A program made the position numbers and the translations under genes. This document shows, in pieces, positions 38,501 through 46,879 of a DNA stretch of 64,000 nt. Source of the DNA: Polaribacter sp. ALD11 (GTDB taxonomy: Bacteria; Bacteroidota; Bacteroidia; Flavobacteriales; Flavobacteriaceae); contig NZ_CP025119.1 in the NCBI RefSeq assembly GCF_002831685.1, forward strand, positions 2,130,001 to 2,194,000, in the 5' to 3' direction. The notes under the pieces are model-generated. The model did not search any database, was not told the DNA's origin, and saw nothing but the letters and a program-made list of their open reading frames with translations. Within the stretch, counting starts at the first letter, position 1. Each line of letters starts with the position of its first letter.

Positions 38501-38620
38501 AACATATTTACCGTTACTAATTATTCTGGTATAGATCCAGAAGTAGGTGGTAAAGGATTAGATGTGGCTAAATATCCTTTGTCTAAAACATTTACAATAG
38601 GCTTGTCTTTAAAGTTATAA
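35573..38620 (+). CDS. SusC/RagA family TonB-linked outer-membrane transporter
   Basis: A 1015-residue protein with a signal peptide, a carboxypeptidase-regulatory-like domain (about 23-95, IEGVVLDDLKTPLPGANILI), a TonB plug with the SusC signatures (VIRGFGSVNSEAPLTVVDGV and DVxSIxxLKDASAAAIYGA-type segment near 205), and a 22-strand barrel ending in the aromatic C-terminus typical of outer-membrane proteins. It imports oligomeric nutrients through the outer membrane with SusD as lid, powered by TonB. It is followed by susD after 20 bp and preceded by the HTCS-type regulator. The absence of glycoside hydrolases here and the phosphoesterase fusion downstream suggest a phosphorylated substrate. 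Confidence 0.95.
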   Translation: MKKLTLLLTFVISITSMSWVQAQKTIEGVVLDDLKTPLPGANILIKGSAKGIFANFDGEFKIDVKIGDVLEVSFLGMKTKEVLIKNYNYLNILLDADASQLNEIVLIGYGSSKKGDLTSAISTVSNIKDIASRPVSNFADFLQGNVAGVTVMQQGGDPTSNASIVIRGFGSVNSEAPLTVVDGVPYYGPAINPNDIASVSILKDASAAAIYGAQAASGVIVIQTKRGKIGKPQISLDVYSGFQSASNLPTSLNAKQQADVYNLAADNGGTPRQSAHNATQNPWGQTTRTNWMDAIFRAASVYNVAANIRGASDKVNYMTSFNYNKKEGILLGTQSERYSFRVKNDFKLTDKVTVGENIYFSNTQATGTNTSSGYSGAIISALYMPSAAPVYDNEEMFHGVVPYSLSKFAGAYGDVYNPVSLLLRPTVENPVSFINANVFLDYKIIDGLKFKTTYSFNRTNESYKGFFPKRPELGRTSLENSLTQSSSILNRWVWDNQLSYTKSFGNHNLNLTAIYSAQFSDYEYEVATGKGFSSEAPFNQYIKNASEITSYSSSAHEDALTSAIGRAMYNYNGKYFVSGSIRRDETSRLAQGNQSDVFPAASFGWKISKEDFFNIEAINSLKMRASWGQIGNINSVGYYSFDVPLGGQTLIIGEDGLENDKGVYAKKQSNPNLTWETSESIDIGLDATLFNNKLSLTLDYFEKTTKGMILPGLEDAHQGISAADVNGGEVKNTGLEIAASYTDAIGDFNFTINGNASTLKNELINLKGYNNSNINYVAHDDNVRSVLTPYRSVVGRELFSNHLIPYLGIFQSQSEIDAHAKNGNLIQPYAVPGDLKFQDTNGDGSINDDDKVFMDSYQPDLTYSFGLNLDYKGFDLGMVLQGVAGVKAFNGYKYVAYNASLQGYNLDNSVLNAWSDTNTASTIPRISTKDNNNNFGTTSSWYLEDASYLRLKNITMGYTMPKDVLNTDLRIFISAENIFTVTNYSGIDPEVGGKGLDVAKYPLSKTFTIGLSLKL

Positions 38621-38639
38621 ACTAATAAAATAATAAAAA

Positions 38640-40226
38640 ATGAATACTAAAATTTTAAAAACAGTACTGATCCTTTTAGGCCTTACATGTTTTACAATAA
38701 CATCTTGCTCTGATGATTTTACCAATTTAGAACCCAAAGGAAGTTCTTCTTATAGTAACTTCTGGAAAACCGAACAAGATGCCATAGAAGCAGCGAATAG
38801 CATGTACTATTACATGAAAGATGGAGATATGTTCGGTAGAGGATTTATGTGGTATATTAATGCCTCAGATGATATGATAACTGGTCGTATTAAAAGTTAT
38901 GCTGATAATACCAAAAACTTTAATATTAGTGGTGATGAAAGTGGTTTAAAGTGGATGTATCCTCAAAGTTATAAAATCATACGAAGAGCTAATGATATTT
39001 TACTTAATGTTGCTACGATGGACATTAATAAAAAACTAAAAGACAAAATTTTAGGTGAAGCTTATTTTATGAGAGCTTTTCATTACCATTGGTTAGCATA
39101 TCATTATGGAGACAACAGTTTAAACGGAGGAATACCTATTATTACTGAAGAAAACATGTTTGATGATGCAGGTAGCTATAAAAGACCTACAAGCGTTACA
39201 GAAAATTATAAACAAATTATTGAGGACCTAAATAAAGCAAAAGATTTATTGCCTTTATATACCGAATATAGCACAGAAGATTATGGGCGTGCTCATAAAG
39301 ATGCAGCATTAGCTTACATTGCAAAAACATACTTATACTGGGCACAACATGACGCTTCTAAATATGCAGCTGCGGTAACAGCTTGTGATGCGGTAACTAA
39401 TTCAGGATCTGGAAGAGCTTTGGTAGATACAAATACCCCATCTGAAGATTACAGATTATTACATAGTCATTTAAATAATTGGACTAGTGAATACATATGG
39501 TCTGTAGATTCTGGTATACAAGGAGGAAGTATATTGCCAGGAGTTATGTTAGAAAACAAAGGCTGGGGAACTTATAATGGTTGGGGTTACTATCAACCAA
39601 CTCAAGAATTATATGAAGCATTTGAAAATGGTGATGCAAGAAGAGAAGTTACCATTCTTAAATTTGGAGATGAATTTCAGTTTTTTGGCGAAACAAAAAA
39701 GTACCAATCAGAAAACTCTTTATCTGGTTTTCAATTTAATAAATATATGTATGAATATCAATTTGAAAATCCAATAGGAACTTATATAAACCCTAATGGA
39801 GACTCCCCTACAACAGCATACAATATTCCTATTTTACGTTATGCAGAAATTTTACTAATAAAAGCAGAAGCATTAATTATGTTAGGAAAAAATGGAGATG
39901 CTCCTTTAAATTTAGTAAGAAATAGAGCGGGCCTTACCCCAATAACAAATGCGACTATGACAGATTTAAAGAATGAAAGAAGAGTTGAATTTGCAGGAGA
40001 ATATGCAAACAGACATTTTGATTTGGTACGTTGGGGAGATGCAAAAGAAGTATACAGTAAACCTCTTCACGGTAGAATTCATACAGACCGTTCAGATCCA
40101 AATTCGTCTTATAAAATAGAAGAAATATGGCCAGCAAGAAATTTTGATGCTTCTTATATGAATGTATGGCCAATTCCGAATCAATCGGTAAATTCTTCTG
40201 GAATACCTCAAAATAAAAATTGGTAA
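38640..40226 (+). CDS. SusD/RagB family nutrient-binding outer-membrane lipoprotein
   Basis: A 528-residue lipoprotein; signal peptide ends TCFTITSC, with the lipidated Cys near residue 23. It has the SusD opening FTNLEPKGSSSYSNFWKTEQ DAIEAAN, tetratricopeptide-like helices with AEAYFMRAFHYHWL-type core (GEAYFMRAFHYHWLAYHYG), and the conserved C-terminal block with LRYAEILLIKAEALI, RNRAGL, and ERRVEFAGEYANRHFDLVRW. It is the surface lid of the SusC transporter encoded just upstream and determines substrate binding. A hairpin terminator follows 34 bp after its stop. Confidence 0.95.
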   Translation: MNTKILKTVLILLGLTCFTITSCSDDFTNLEPKGSSSYSNFWKTEQDAIEAANSMYYYMKDGDMFGRGFMWYINASDDMITGRIKSYADNTKNFNISGDESGLKWMYPQSYKIIRRANDILLNVATMDINKKLKDKILGEAYFMRAFHYHWLAYHYGDNSLNGGIPIITEENMFDDAGSYKRPTSVTENYKQIIEDLNKAKDLLPLYTEYSTEDYGRAHKDAALAYIAKTYLYWAQHDASKYAAAVTACDAVTNSGSGRALVDTNTPSEDYRLLHSHLNNWTSEYIWSVDSGIQGGSILPGVMLENKGWGTYNGWGYYQPTQELYEAFENGDARREVTILKFGDEFQFFGETKKYQSENSLSGFQFNKYMYEYQFENPIGTYINPNGDSPTTAYNIPILRYAEILLIKAEALIMLGKNGDAPLNLVRNRAGLTPITNATMTDLKNERRVEFAGEYANRHFDLVRWGDAKEVYSKPLHGRIHTDRSDPNSSYKIEEIWPARNFDASYMNVWPIPNQSVNSSGIPQNKNW

Positions 40227-40260
40227 AAAATTGTTTTTTTAATTATTTGTTTGAATTTAG

Positions 40261-40296
40261 AAGGTGCTATCTAGACATTTAGATAGTACCTTTTAT
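40261..40296 (+). terminator. Hairpin terminator/attenuator between susD and the phosphoesterase gene
   Basis: A 13-bp stem with one G-U pair (40261-40273, AAGGTGCTATCTA, with 40280-40292) has a 6-nt loop and is followed by TTTATT. Only about 14 bp separate it from the next ATG at 40310, and no promoter box is seen in between. It therefore looks like a partial terminator that lowers expression of the phosphoesterase relative to susC/susD. Confidence 0.75.
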
Positions 40297-40309
40297 TAAT
40301 TATTTATTT

Positions 40310-42097
40310 ATGTTTTATAGAGTCCAAAAAATTATCATCCTTTTTATTTGCTGTGTAGCAAGTATAAATGCTCAACAAAAAGTACATTCTCATAATGATT
40401 ACTTGCAAAAAGTTCCGTTTTGGAACGCCTTTTCTGCCGAGGCAAGTTCTATTGAAGTAGACGTTTTATTAAAAAACAATACACTTTACGTTGCCCATAG
40501 CCAAAGTGATATTATTGAGAACAGAACACTTGAAGGTTTATATCTAAACCCTTTACAACAAGCTCTAAAGTTAGGTTTTAATGATACAAAAAACATTCAT
40601 TTACTAATTGATGTAAAATCTAATGCCTATAAAACACTCCATAAAATTATAGAGGTTTTAAAAAGTTACCCTAATTTAACAGAAACAAATAAAATTTCGT
40701 TTACTATTTCTGGTAACAGACCAAAACCATCAGAATATAAAAACTATCCAGATTTTATAAAATTTGACTATCAAAGTTTAGAAAATATTTCAATTGATGC
40801 TTGGAAAAAAGTAGCACTTATTAGTTTAGATTATAGTAAGTTTTCAAAATGGAACGGGAAAGGACGTTTTACAAAAGCCGACAAGCAAAAAATAATTAAC
40901 GTTATAGAAGCAGCACACAAATACCATAAACCATTTAGGTTTTGGGGTACACCAGACTCAAAAACAGCTTGGAAAGCTTTCTCTGACTTAGGCGTCGATT
41001 TTATAAATACAGATATGCCTTTTGCTTGTTATCAATATGTAAAAAACTTTAAAAAGCGTACGTACACAAACTCATTATTTTCAAAAGTATATACACCTAC
41101 TTTTAAAAATGATCAGAAAAAGAAGCCTGTAAAAAATATTATTTTATTAATAGGTGATGGAAATGGACTCACCCAAATATCTGCCGCTACTTTAGCAAAT
41201 AAAGGAGCATTAACATTAACACAACTTAAAAGTATTGGGCTTATTAAAACGCAATCTTCGGATGATTTTACAACAGACTCTGCTGCTGCTGGTACTGCAT
41301 TAGCAACCGGAAAAAAAACATACAATAGAGCAATTGGTCTAGATTCTTCAGAAAAATCTATAAAAAACATTACAGAGATTTTGCAAATGCATCATTTTAA
41401 TACGGGCATTATAACAACAGATAATATTACAGGAGCAACACCGTCATCTTTTTATGCACATCAAAAAGATAGAGATGATGAATCTGAAATAGCACAAGAT
41501 TTATTAAAGAGTAAACTCAACTTATTTGTTGGAGGTGGTAAAAATCAGTTTAAGGATTTTGGTGGATTTGAAATTCTAAAATCACCAAAAGAAATTGGTA
41601 CTTCTAAAAATAATAAAATAGGCTTTTTCATGTCAAATAAAGGTGTGCCTGGAGTTTTAGAAGGTAGAGGTAATCTTTTAGCTGAGGTTACATTAAACAG
41701 TTTAGCGTATTTTAAAACAAAAAAGCAGCCTTTCTTTTTAATGATTGAAGGAGCACAGATAGATAGTTACGGACATAGAAATGATACGAAAGGGATTATT
41801 AGCGAAGGGATTGATTTTGATAAAGCAATAACTACTGCTATTAAATTTGCGGACGCCAATGAGGGTACTTTAGTTATTATAACAGCAGATCATGAAACTT
41901 CTGGCTTTAGTATTCCACAAGGTAATTTAGAAACCCATGAAGTTGAAGGTAATTTTACTACATATGACCATACAGGTGCATTAGTTCCTGTTTTTGCTTA
42001 CGGCCCTCATTCTAATGAATTTTCTGGAGTCTATGAAAACACCGAAATCTTTCATAAAATAATGAATCTTATAAAACTTTATAAAAAAAGTAAGTAA
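40310..42097 (+). CDS. Bifunctional glycerophosphodiesterase-like / alkaline phosphatase fusion
   Basis: A 595-residue exported protein with signal peptide (about 1-21). Domain 1 (about 22-255) is GDPD/PI-PLC-like: VHSHNDY with His28, SIEVDVLL with Glu49 and Asp51, and YVAHS with His63 match the metal and catalytic positions of the fold. Domain 2 (about 275-590) is a PhoA-type alkaline phosphatase with NIILLIGDGNGLTQISAATL, the nucleophile Ser near 324 in TTDSAAAGTALATGKKT, MIEGAQIDSYGHRND, TADHETSGF and YDHTGALVPVF. The first domain would cleave a phosphodiester and the second would free phosphate. It belongs to the susC/susD locus and probably supplies periplasmic processing of the imported compound. 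Both domains keep their main catalytic residues. Confidence 0.88.
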   Translation: MFYRVQKIIILFICCVASINAQQKVHSHNDYLQKVPFWNAFSAEASSIEVDVLLKNNTLYVAHSQSDIIENRTLEGLYLNPLQQALKLGFNDTKNIHLLIDVKSNAYKTLHKIIEVLKSYPNLTETNKISFTISGNRPKPSEYKNYPDFIKFDYQSLENISIDAWKKVALISLDYSKFSKWNGKGRFTKADKQKIINVIEAAHKYHKPFRFWGTPDSKTAWKAFSDLGVDFINTDMPFACYQYVKNFKKRTYTNSLFSKVYTPTFKNDQKKKPVKNIILLIGDGNGLTQISAATLANKGALTLTQLKSIGLIKTQSSDDFTTDSAAAGTALATGKKTYNRAIGLDSSEKSIKNITEILQMHHFNTGIITTDNITGATPSSFYAHQKDRDDESEIAQDLLKSKLNLFVGGGKNQFKDFGGFEILKSPKEIGTSKNNKIGFFMSNKGVPGVLEGRGNLLAEVTLNSLAYFKTKKQPFFLMIEGAQIDSYGHRNDTKGIISEGIDFDKAITTAIKFADANEGTLVIITADHETSGFSIPQGNLETHEVEGNFTTYDHTGALVPVFAYGPHSNEFSGVYENTEIFHKIMNLIKLYKKSK

Positions 42098-42136
42098 AAA
42101 GGGAATATAAGCAGCTTAGAAAATAGTATTTATAAA

Positions 42137-42949
42137 TTAATTATTATCCTCTTTTTCTTTCTGTTGCTCTTTTAGCTCTGCTGATTCAAGATTTCTTGCA
42201 GACGAAAGTGCACTTGCAATTAAACCTGTTGGTATTGTAATTATTCCCAGACCTATTAATAGAATAAAGAAAGTAAAAACTCTACCACCCAAAGTTATCG
42301 GATACACATCTCCGTAACCAACCGTGGTTAGAGTTATTATAGACCACCATAAACTATGAAAAATAGAAGCAAAAGCTTTAGGTTGTGCTTCATTTTCGAA
42401 ATAATAAATACCTGCAGCAGAAAGGAAGATAAAAACACCCGTTAGTATAAAAAATAAAGTAAGTTCTGGACGGATAATTCTCAAAGCAATTGCAAACCTT
42501 TCTAATGCATCACTATATTTAGATATTTTTAACGCACTTATAATTCTAAAAATTCTTAATGCTCTAATAGCCCTTAAATCGAATTGTTTTGCAAACAAAA
42601 AGGGTAAAATAGCTAGTAGATCTATAATTCCAAAAAAACTAAAAATATACTTTAATCTATGTTTCGTAATATAAATTCTCCCAAAATATTCAATCGTAAA
42701 AACCACATAACAAACGTTATTTATAATGTTAAGTGTTTTGGTCCAGAGTGGAGATAAATTAGGAAGCGTTCCTAAACAATAGACTAATATTGATAAAAAA
42801 ATTAAAACCTGAATGGATATATCAAAGATTCTTCCATATCTCGTATCAGTCTCTTCTATAATAATTCTTATTCTTTCTTTTGTAGAATCATTTAGATTGT
42901 TAACAACATCAGCAGTTTTTTTAACAAATTTGGGTTTTTCAAACTTCAT
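42137..42949 (-). CDS. Voltage-gated-type potassium channel / ion transporter
   Basis: A 270-residue inner-membrane protein with six hydrophobic segments. The S4-like helix FDLRAIRALRIFRIISALKI has Arg at every third position, as in voltage sensors. The pore helix and filter SLWWSIITLTTVGYGDVYPI carry the K+ selectivity signature TVGYGD, followed by a last helix VFTFFILLIGLGIITIPTGL. The C-terminus is a short charged tail. It moves K+ across the cytoplasmic membrane. It converges with the phosphoesterase gene and is probably monocistronic, with an exact -7 box 24 bp upstream. Confidence 0.92.
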   Translation of the reverse strand: MKFEKPKFVKKTADVVNNLNDSTKERIRIIIEETDTRYGRIFDISIQVLIFLSILVYCLGTLPNLSPLWTKTLNIINNVCYVVFTIEYFGRIYITKHRLKYIFSFFGIIDLLAILPFLFAKQFDLRAIRALRIFRIISALKISKYSDALERFAIALRIIRPELTLFFILTGVFIFLSAAGIYYFENEAQPKAFASIFHSLWWSIITLTTVGYGDVYPITLGGRVFTFFILLIGLGIITIPTGLIASALSSARNLESAELKEQQKEKEDNN

Positions 42950-42972
42950 AGAAATCGCATCAAATGCAGTTG

Positions 42973-42980
42973 CAAATCTA
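42973..42980 (-). promoter_or_regulatory. Predicted -7 box for the K+ channel gene
   Basis: The minus strand reads TAGATTTG, an exact TAnnTTTG match, 24 bp upstream of the ATG at 42949. Confidence 0.45.
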
Positions 42981-43037
42981 TATGAAAATTAAAGGTTTAA
43001 CCCTTTTTATTATATTTAAAATATTTTAAGCTAATTT

Positions 43038-43619
43038 TTAACTTTTAAGTAACTTTACAAATAACTCTCTACCTTTTCTATTTCCATAAGAATTATAACA
43101 AGACTCCATTTTATCTATCTTCAAATATTTTTTAAACGAAGAAACATATGCTGTTTTATTTCCACCAAAAGGAGGTTTATCTGTATTTAAAGGCACATTA
43201 AACAGCAAACCAACTAGTTTTCCTTTAGGCTTTAACAAGTAATTCATTTTAACAATATAATCTTCTCTTAAATTTGGGTCTAGTGCACAGAAAAAAGTTT
43301 GTTCAATAATTAAATCGAAAGAGTCTTCAATATCAAAAAAATTACCAATAATTAATTGTGAAGCAGGTAAGTTAGGATTTCTCTTTTGGAGGTTATCTAT
43401 GGCTATTTTAGATAAATCTACCACAAAAACATTTTTAAATCCGCTTCTAAACAAATACTCGGCTTCATAAGAATTCCCTCCACCAGGAATCAATATTTTG
43501 ATTTCTTTATTTTCTAATTGATCAAAATATTCCTTTAAAGGCGGCGATACTTCACCCAAATCCCAACCAATATCATTATTTAAATATCTAGTATTCCAAG
43601 CATTTGAAGATAAATCCAT
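43038..43619 (-). CDS. SAM-dependent methyltransferase, thiopurine S-methyltransferase (TPMT)-like
   Basis: A 193-residue soluble protein. WNTRYLNNDIGWDLGEVSPP is the TPMT-type N-terminus, ILIPGGGNSYEAEYL is the glycine-rich SAM-binding loop, VFVVDLSKIAID is the acidic strand after it, and the ending YNSYGNRKGRELFVKLL also fits. It would methylate small S-, Se- or Te-containing nucleophiles or thiols. The substrate is unknown. A -7 box 22 bp upstream and a flanking channel gene on the same strand 88 bp downstream suggest a separate transcript. Confidence 0.85.
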   Translation of the reverse strand: MDLSSNAWNTRYLNNDIGWDLGEVSPPLKEYFDQLENKEIKILIPGGGNSYEAEYLFRSGFKNVFVVDLSKIAIDNLQKRNPNLPASQLIIGNFFDIEDSFDLIIEQTFFCALDPNLREDYIVKMNYLLKPKGKLVGLLFNVPLNTDKPPFGGNKTAYVSSFKKYLKIDKMESCYNSYGNRKGRELFVKLLKS

Positions 43620-43640
43620 TTACATAAAAATTTATACCAA

Positions 43641-43648
43641 CAAAAATA
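43641..43648 (-). promoter_or_regulatory. Predicted -7 box for the TPMT-like gene
   Basis: The minus strand reads TATTTTTG, an exact TAnnTTTG match, 22 bp upstream of the ATG at 43619. Confidence 0.45.
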
Positions 43649-43780
43649 CACCTAATTTTCATTCAAAAACCGAAAAGAAACTTCTTCAATTCATTTACAA
43701 CTCTCAAAAAAAATAACCTTTAATTTTAGTTATCTTAAAGTTCTGTTAAAAGCAAAATACTTTACTTAATTAATTAAACC

Positions 43781-43811
43781 TTTGCATCTAGAAATAGTCA
43801 TACTACTTTTA
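43781..43811 (+). promoter_or_regulatory. Promoter of the outer-membrane barrel gene
   Basis: TTTG at 43781-43784 and TACTTTTA at 43804-43811 are separated by 19 bp, the usual spacing of the Bacteroidota -33/-7 elements; the -7 box deviates only in its last base. The ATG follows 22 bp later. Confidence 0.5.
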
Positions 43812-43833
43812 TCAACAACTTTAACAAATTCAA

Positions 43834-46575
43834 ATGAAGAGATTTTTAATTCTATTTAGCTTTTTTTTAACTTCTATTATTTATTCCCAAACAAAAGACT
43901 TTCAAATAACAGGTAACATAAAATCTGCAGATGAGAAAGAATTATTAGAATCTGCAACGGTACATGTAGAAAGATTAAAAGACAGTAGTATTGTAGCCTA
44001 CACAATTACAGATGCAAAAGGTAATTTTAAAATAGCTGCTAATACTTCAGATTCAAAAATAAAATTAGTAGTTTCTTTTATTGGTTTTAAACCTTATTTT
44101 AAAACAATAGAAGTAAAAAACCAAAACGTTGGTACTTTATATTTAAAATCTGCAAATACATTAGACGCCATAGTTATTAGGTCTTCTGCACCAATTACTA
44201 TTAAAAAAGACACGGTAGAATTTAATGTAAAATCTTTTAAAACAAAAGCAGATGCGAATGTAGAAGATTTGCTTAAAAAATTACCTGGTGTGGAAGTAGA
44301 TGCAGAAGGTAAAATTACTGTAAACGGAAAAGAAGTAAACAAAATTCTAGTGAATGGAAAACCTTTCTTTGGAAATGACCCTACAATTACAACAAGGAAT
44401 TTAACAAAAGAAATTATCGAGAAAATTCAAATTACAGACACTAAAACCAATGCACAAGCTTTTTCTGGTGAAGACTCTGACGGTGAAAATAAAACCATTA
44501 ATCTTACTATAAAAAAAGAAAATAATAAAGGTTATTTTGGTAAAGTTGCTGCAGGAATTGGTACAGATGATAGGTATGAATACGCAGGTTTGGCAACTCG
44601 TTTTCAACAAAGCGAAAGAATAGGTTTGCTTGCTGGAGGAAATAATATAAACTCACCAGGTTTTAGTTTTGGAAATCAAAGATCTCAATTTGGTGGTAAT
44701 AATAGAAGTTTTGGTGGCGGACAAGGTATTGTTACCTCTAACAATTATGGTGTAAACTATATTAATTCTTTCAATAAAATATTTGAAGTATCAGGAGATT
44801 ACTTTTACAAAAACAGTGAGTCTGAAAATACTTCTTCTAGCAGCAGAGAAACTTTTTTATCTAATGGAGAAAGTTTTTTTAGAAACTCTAGAAGCAACTC
44901 ATTAAACGAAAGTGATAGCCATGATGCAAGTATCGATTTTGAAATTGAAATAGATAGTACGTTTAGAATAGATATAGAATCTGACTTTAATAGAGATTTA
45001 AATACAAATACATACAATAGTGATTCTGAAAGTTTAAATAATGACAAAATACTTACAAATGATTCTAAGACAAACTCTGTTGCAGATTCTGATAGAAAAC
45101 AATTTGATAATGAAATAAATTTTTCTAAAAAGTTTGGAAACAAAGGTGCTTTTATTAGAGCAGAAATTACAGCAAACCTTAGAAAGAGTGAAACGGAAGA
45201 TTTTGTGAAGTCTGAAACAAATATTTACGGTACAAATCCAGATCAAATTATAAGAGATCAATATTCTGATGGAAACTCTGATAGAAAAGAGTTTGGAAGT
45301 GAGCTTACTTACCGTTTTCCAATATTAGCTAATAAATTATTTTTTGACGTTGCTTACGAGTATGGTAATACAAAAACAAAAACAACACGTAACACATTCG
45401 ATTTTAATCAAAGCACAAATGACTACACAGATTTCAGTAATTTATTAAGTACAGATTTTGAATATTTAAATAAAACAAAAAGACCAAGTGCAGAACTTGA
45501 GTTTAGAAATAGTAAATGGTCTGCTTCTGCTGAAATTGCGCATGTAAGTAGAACCTTAGAAAATAAAGATTTTTTAAGACCAGAAACAAACCTTGTAAGA
45601 GATTTTAATAATTTAGAATATGGTTTTGGAGTAAGATTTAGAAAAAGCAGAAGCAGTAGCTTTAGAGTTAGATATAACTTTAGAAACGGAACACCAGACC
45701 TATCTCAATTACAACCTTTTAGAGACGAATCTAACCCGCTAAACATTGTTACAGGTAATCCTACTTTAACACCTTCTAAAACACATAATATCCGTTTTGG
45801 TGCATCTAATTTCAACTGGCAACAAAGAACTGGTTTTTGGTCTTTTGCAAACCTGTCTTTTACAAATGATAGAGTTGTTGCAAGCACTGTTATAGACCCA
45901 AATTCATTAATTAGAGAAACAACCTATGCAAACGTAGATGGTTTTTACAGTTTTAGGGCTGGTGGAAGTTATAGTACTACAAAAAAATGGGAAGATTTCG
46001 GAAGTTTAAAAACTGAGTTTAGAGTTTTTGGTAACTATAATAAAAACATCAATTTTAATAATGGTATTAAATATTCTAGTAAAACGGCAACTATTTCTCC
46101 AAGAATTGGTTTCGATTTTAATTGGGATAAAATTTTGCAGATTAGACCAGAATATTCTATTTCATTTAACAATAACACATATGATATTGAGCGTTTTGAA
46201 AACAAAAACTTTATAAGTCATGACGTAACTATTCAAACAGCTACATTTCTTCCAAAGAAATTAGAATGGAGAAATGATATAAATTACAATTACAACCCTA
46301 ATATTGCAGATGGTTTTCAAAAAAGTGCTTGGTTTTGGAACACTTCTTTACGTTATTCTATCTTAAAAGACCAAGGAGCAATTAGTATAAAAGTGTATGA
46401 TATTTTAAACCAAAACACAAATGCAAGAAGAGTTGCTACAGAAGACTACATTCAAGATTCTTCTAGTACGGTTTTAAACCAATATGCAATGTTATCTTTT
46501 ACTTGGAAGTTTAATAGCTTAGGAAGTGCTGGTAAAAAATTTGAACCGAGTAGTAGAATGAGACATAGAGGATAG
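43834..46575 (+). CDS. Outer-membrane beta-barrel protein, TonB-dependent receptor-like (OMP_b-brl_3 type)
   Basis: A 913-residue outer-membrane protein. A signal peptide (MKRFLILFSFFLTSIIYSQ) is followed by a carboxypeptidase-regulatory-like domain (about 24-105), a plug-like domain (about 110-220: VEDLLKKLPGVEVDAEGKIT, INKILVNGKPFFGNDPTI) and a long barrel rich in Asn, Ser and aromatic strands. It lacks a SusC-type signature and has no SusD neighbour. Proteins of this kind are annotated as outer-membrane beta-barrel family proteins, and their substrates are usually unknown; small peptides or siderophore-type ligands are possible. It is alone on its strand, between its own promoter and a strong terminator. 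Confidence 0.85.
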   Translation: MKRFLILFSFFLTSIIYSQTKDFQITGNIKSADEKELLESATVHVERLKDSSIVAYTITDAKGNFKIAANTSDSKIKLVVSFIGFKPYFKTIEVKNQNVGTLYLKSANTLDAIVIRSSAPITIKKDTVEFNVKSFKTKADANVEDLLKKLPGVEVDAEGKITVNGKEVNKILVNGKPFFGNDPTITTRNLTKEIIEKIQITDTKTNAQAFSGEDSDGENKTINLTIKKENNKGYFGKVAAGIGTDDRYEYAGLATRFQQSERIGLLAGGNNINSPGFSFGNQRSQFGGNNRSFGGGQGIVTSNNYGVNYINSFNKIFEVSGDYFYKNSESENTSSSSRETFLSNGESFFRNSRSNSLNESDSHDASIDFEIEIDSTFRIDIESDFNRDLNTNTYNSDSESLNNDKILTNDSKTNSVADSDRKQFDNEINFSKKFGNKGAFIRAEITANLRKSETEDFVKSETNIYGTNPDQIIRDQYSDGNSDRKEFGSELTYRFPILANKLFFDVAYEYGNTKTKTTRNTFDFNQSTNDYTDFSNLLSTDFEYLNKTKRPSAELEFRNSKWSASAEIAHVSRTLENKDFLRPETNLVRDFNNLEYGFGVRFRKSRSSSFRVRYNFRNGTPDLSQLQPFRDESNPLNIVTGNPTLTPSKTHNIRFGASNFNWQQRTGFWSFANLSFTNDRVVASTVIDPNSLIRETTYANVDGFYSFRAGGSYSTTKKWEDFGSLKTEFRVFGNYNKNINFNNGIKYSSKTATISPRIGFDFNWDKILQIRPEYSISFNNNTYDIERFENKNFISHDVTIQTATFLPKKLEWRNDINYNYNPNIADGFQKSAWFWNTSLRYSILKDQGAISIKVYDILNQNTNARRVATEDYIQDSSSTVLNQYAMLSFTWKFNSLGSAGKKFEPSSRMRHRG

Positions 46576-46589
46576 AATCCAGAAATATA

Positions 46590-46622
46590 AAGGGTGATAA
46601 AATATTTTATCACCCTTTTTTT
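46590..46622 (+). terminator. Strong hairpin terminator after the barrel gene
   Basis: A perfect 13-bp stem (46590-46602 with 46605-46617, core AGGGTGATAAAA) with a minimal loop is followed by a run of T. It lies between convergent genes, so it probably also ends the efflux operon that terminates at 46658. Confidence 0.85.
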
Positions 46623-46657
46623 ATGCTTATTTTTTAAATAATAATTGCGTTGTTCTT

Positions 46658-46867
46658 TTAACAAGATGAACAAGAATCTCTTTCTTTTTTAACCCCCAAT
46701 TTCACTAAAATGGTTTCTAACAAACACCATTTTGTAAATACAGATTGAATTAAATTTACACCTATAAAAATGGTAAACCACATCCAATTTTGATGTACAT
46801 AATAAGTGAGTACAACACTTAATAATACCATTACTCCTACAATAACTCTAAAATACTTGTTTAACAT
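46658..46867 (-). CDS. DUF2892 family small membrane protein
   Basis: A 69-residue protein with two hydrophobic segments (about 6-23 and 28-44) typical of DUF2892 (YgaP-TM-like) proteins: LNKYFRVIVGVMVLLSVVLT and FTKWCLLETILVKLGVKK. It ends in CSSC, a C-terminal CxxC that could bind metal or act as a redox pair. It is 12 bp after the RND permease gene and so is the last gene of the efflux operon. Its function is unknown; family members are often found next to rhodanese or RND genes. Confidence 0.82.
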   Translation of the reverse strand: MLNKYFRVIVGVMVLLSVVLTYYVHQNWMWFTIFIGVNLIQSVFTKWCLLETILVKLGVKKERDSCSSC

Positions 46868-46879
46868 TTTAACTGTTTT

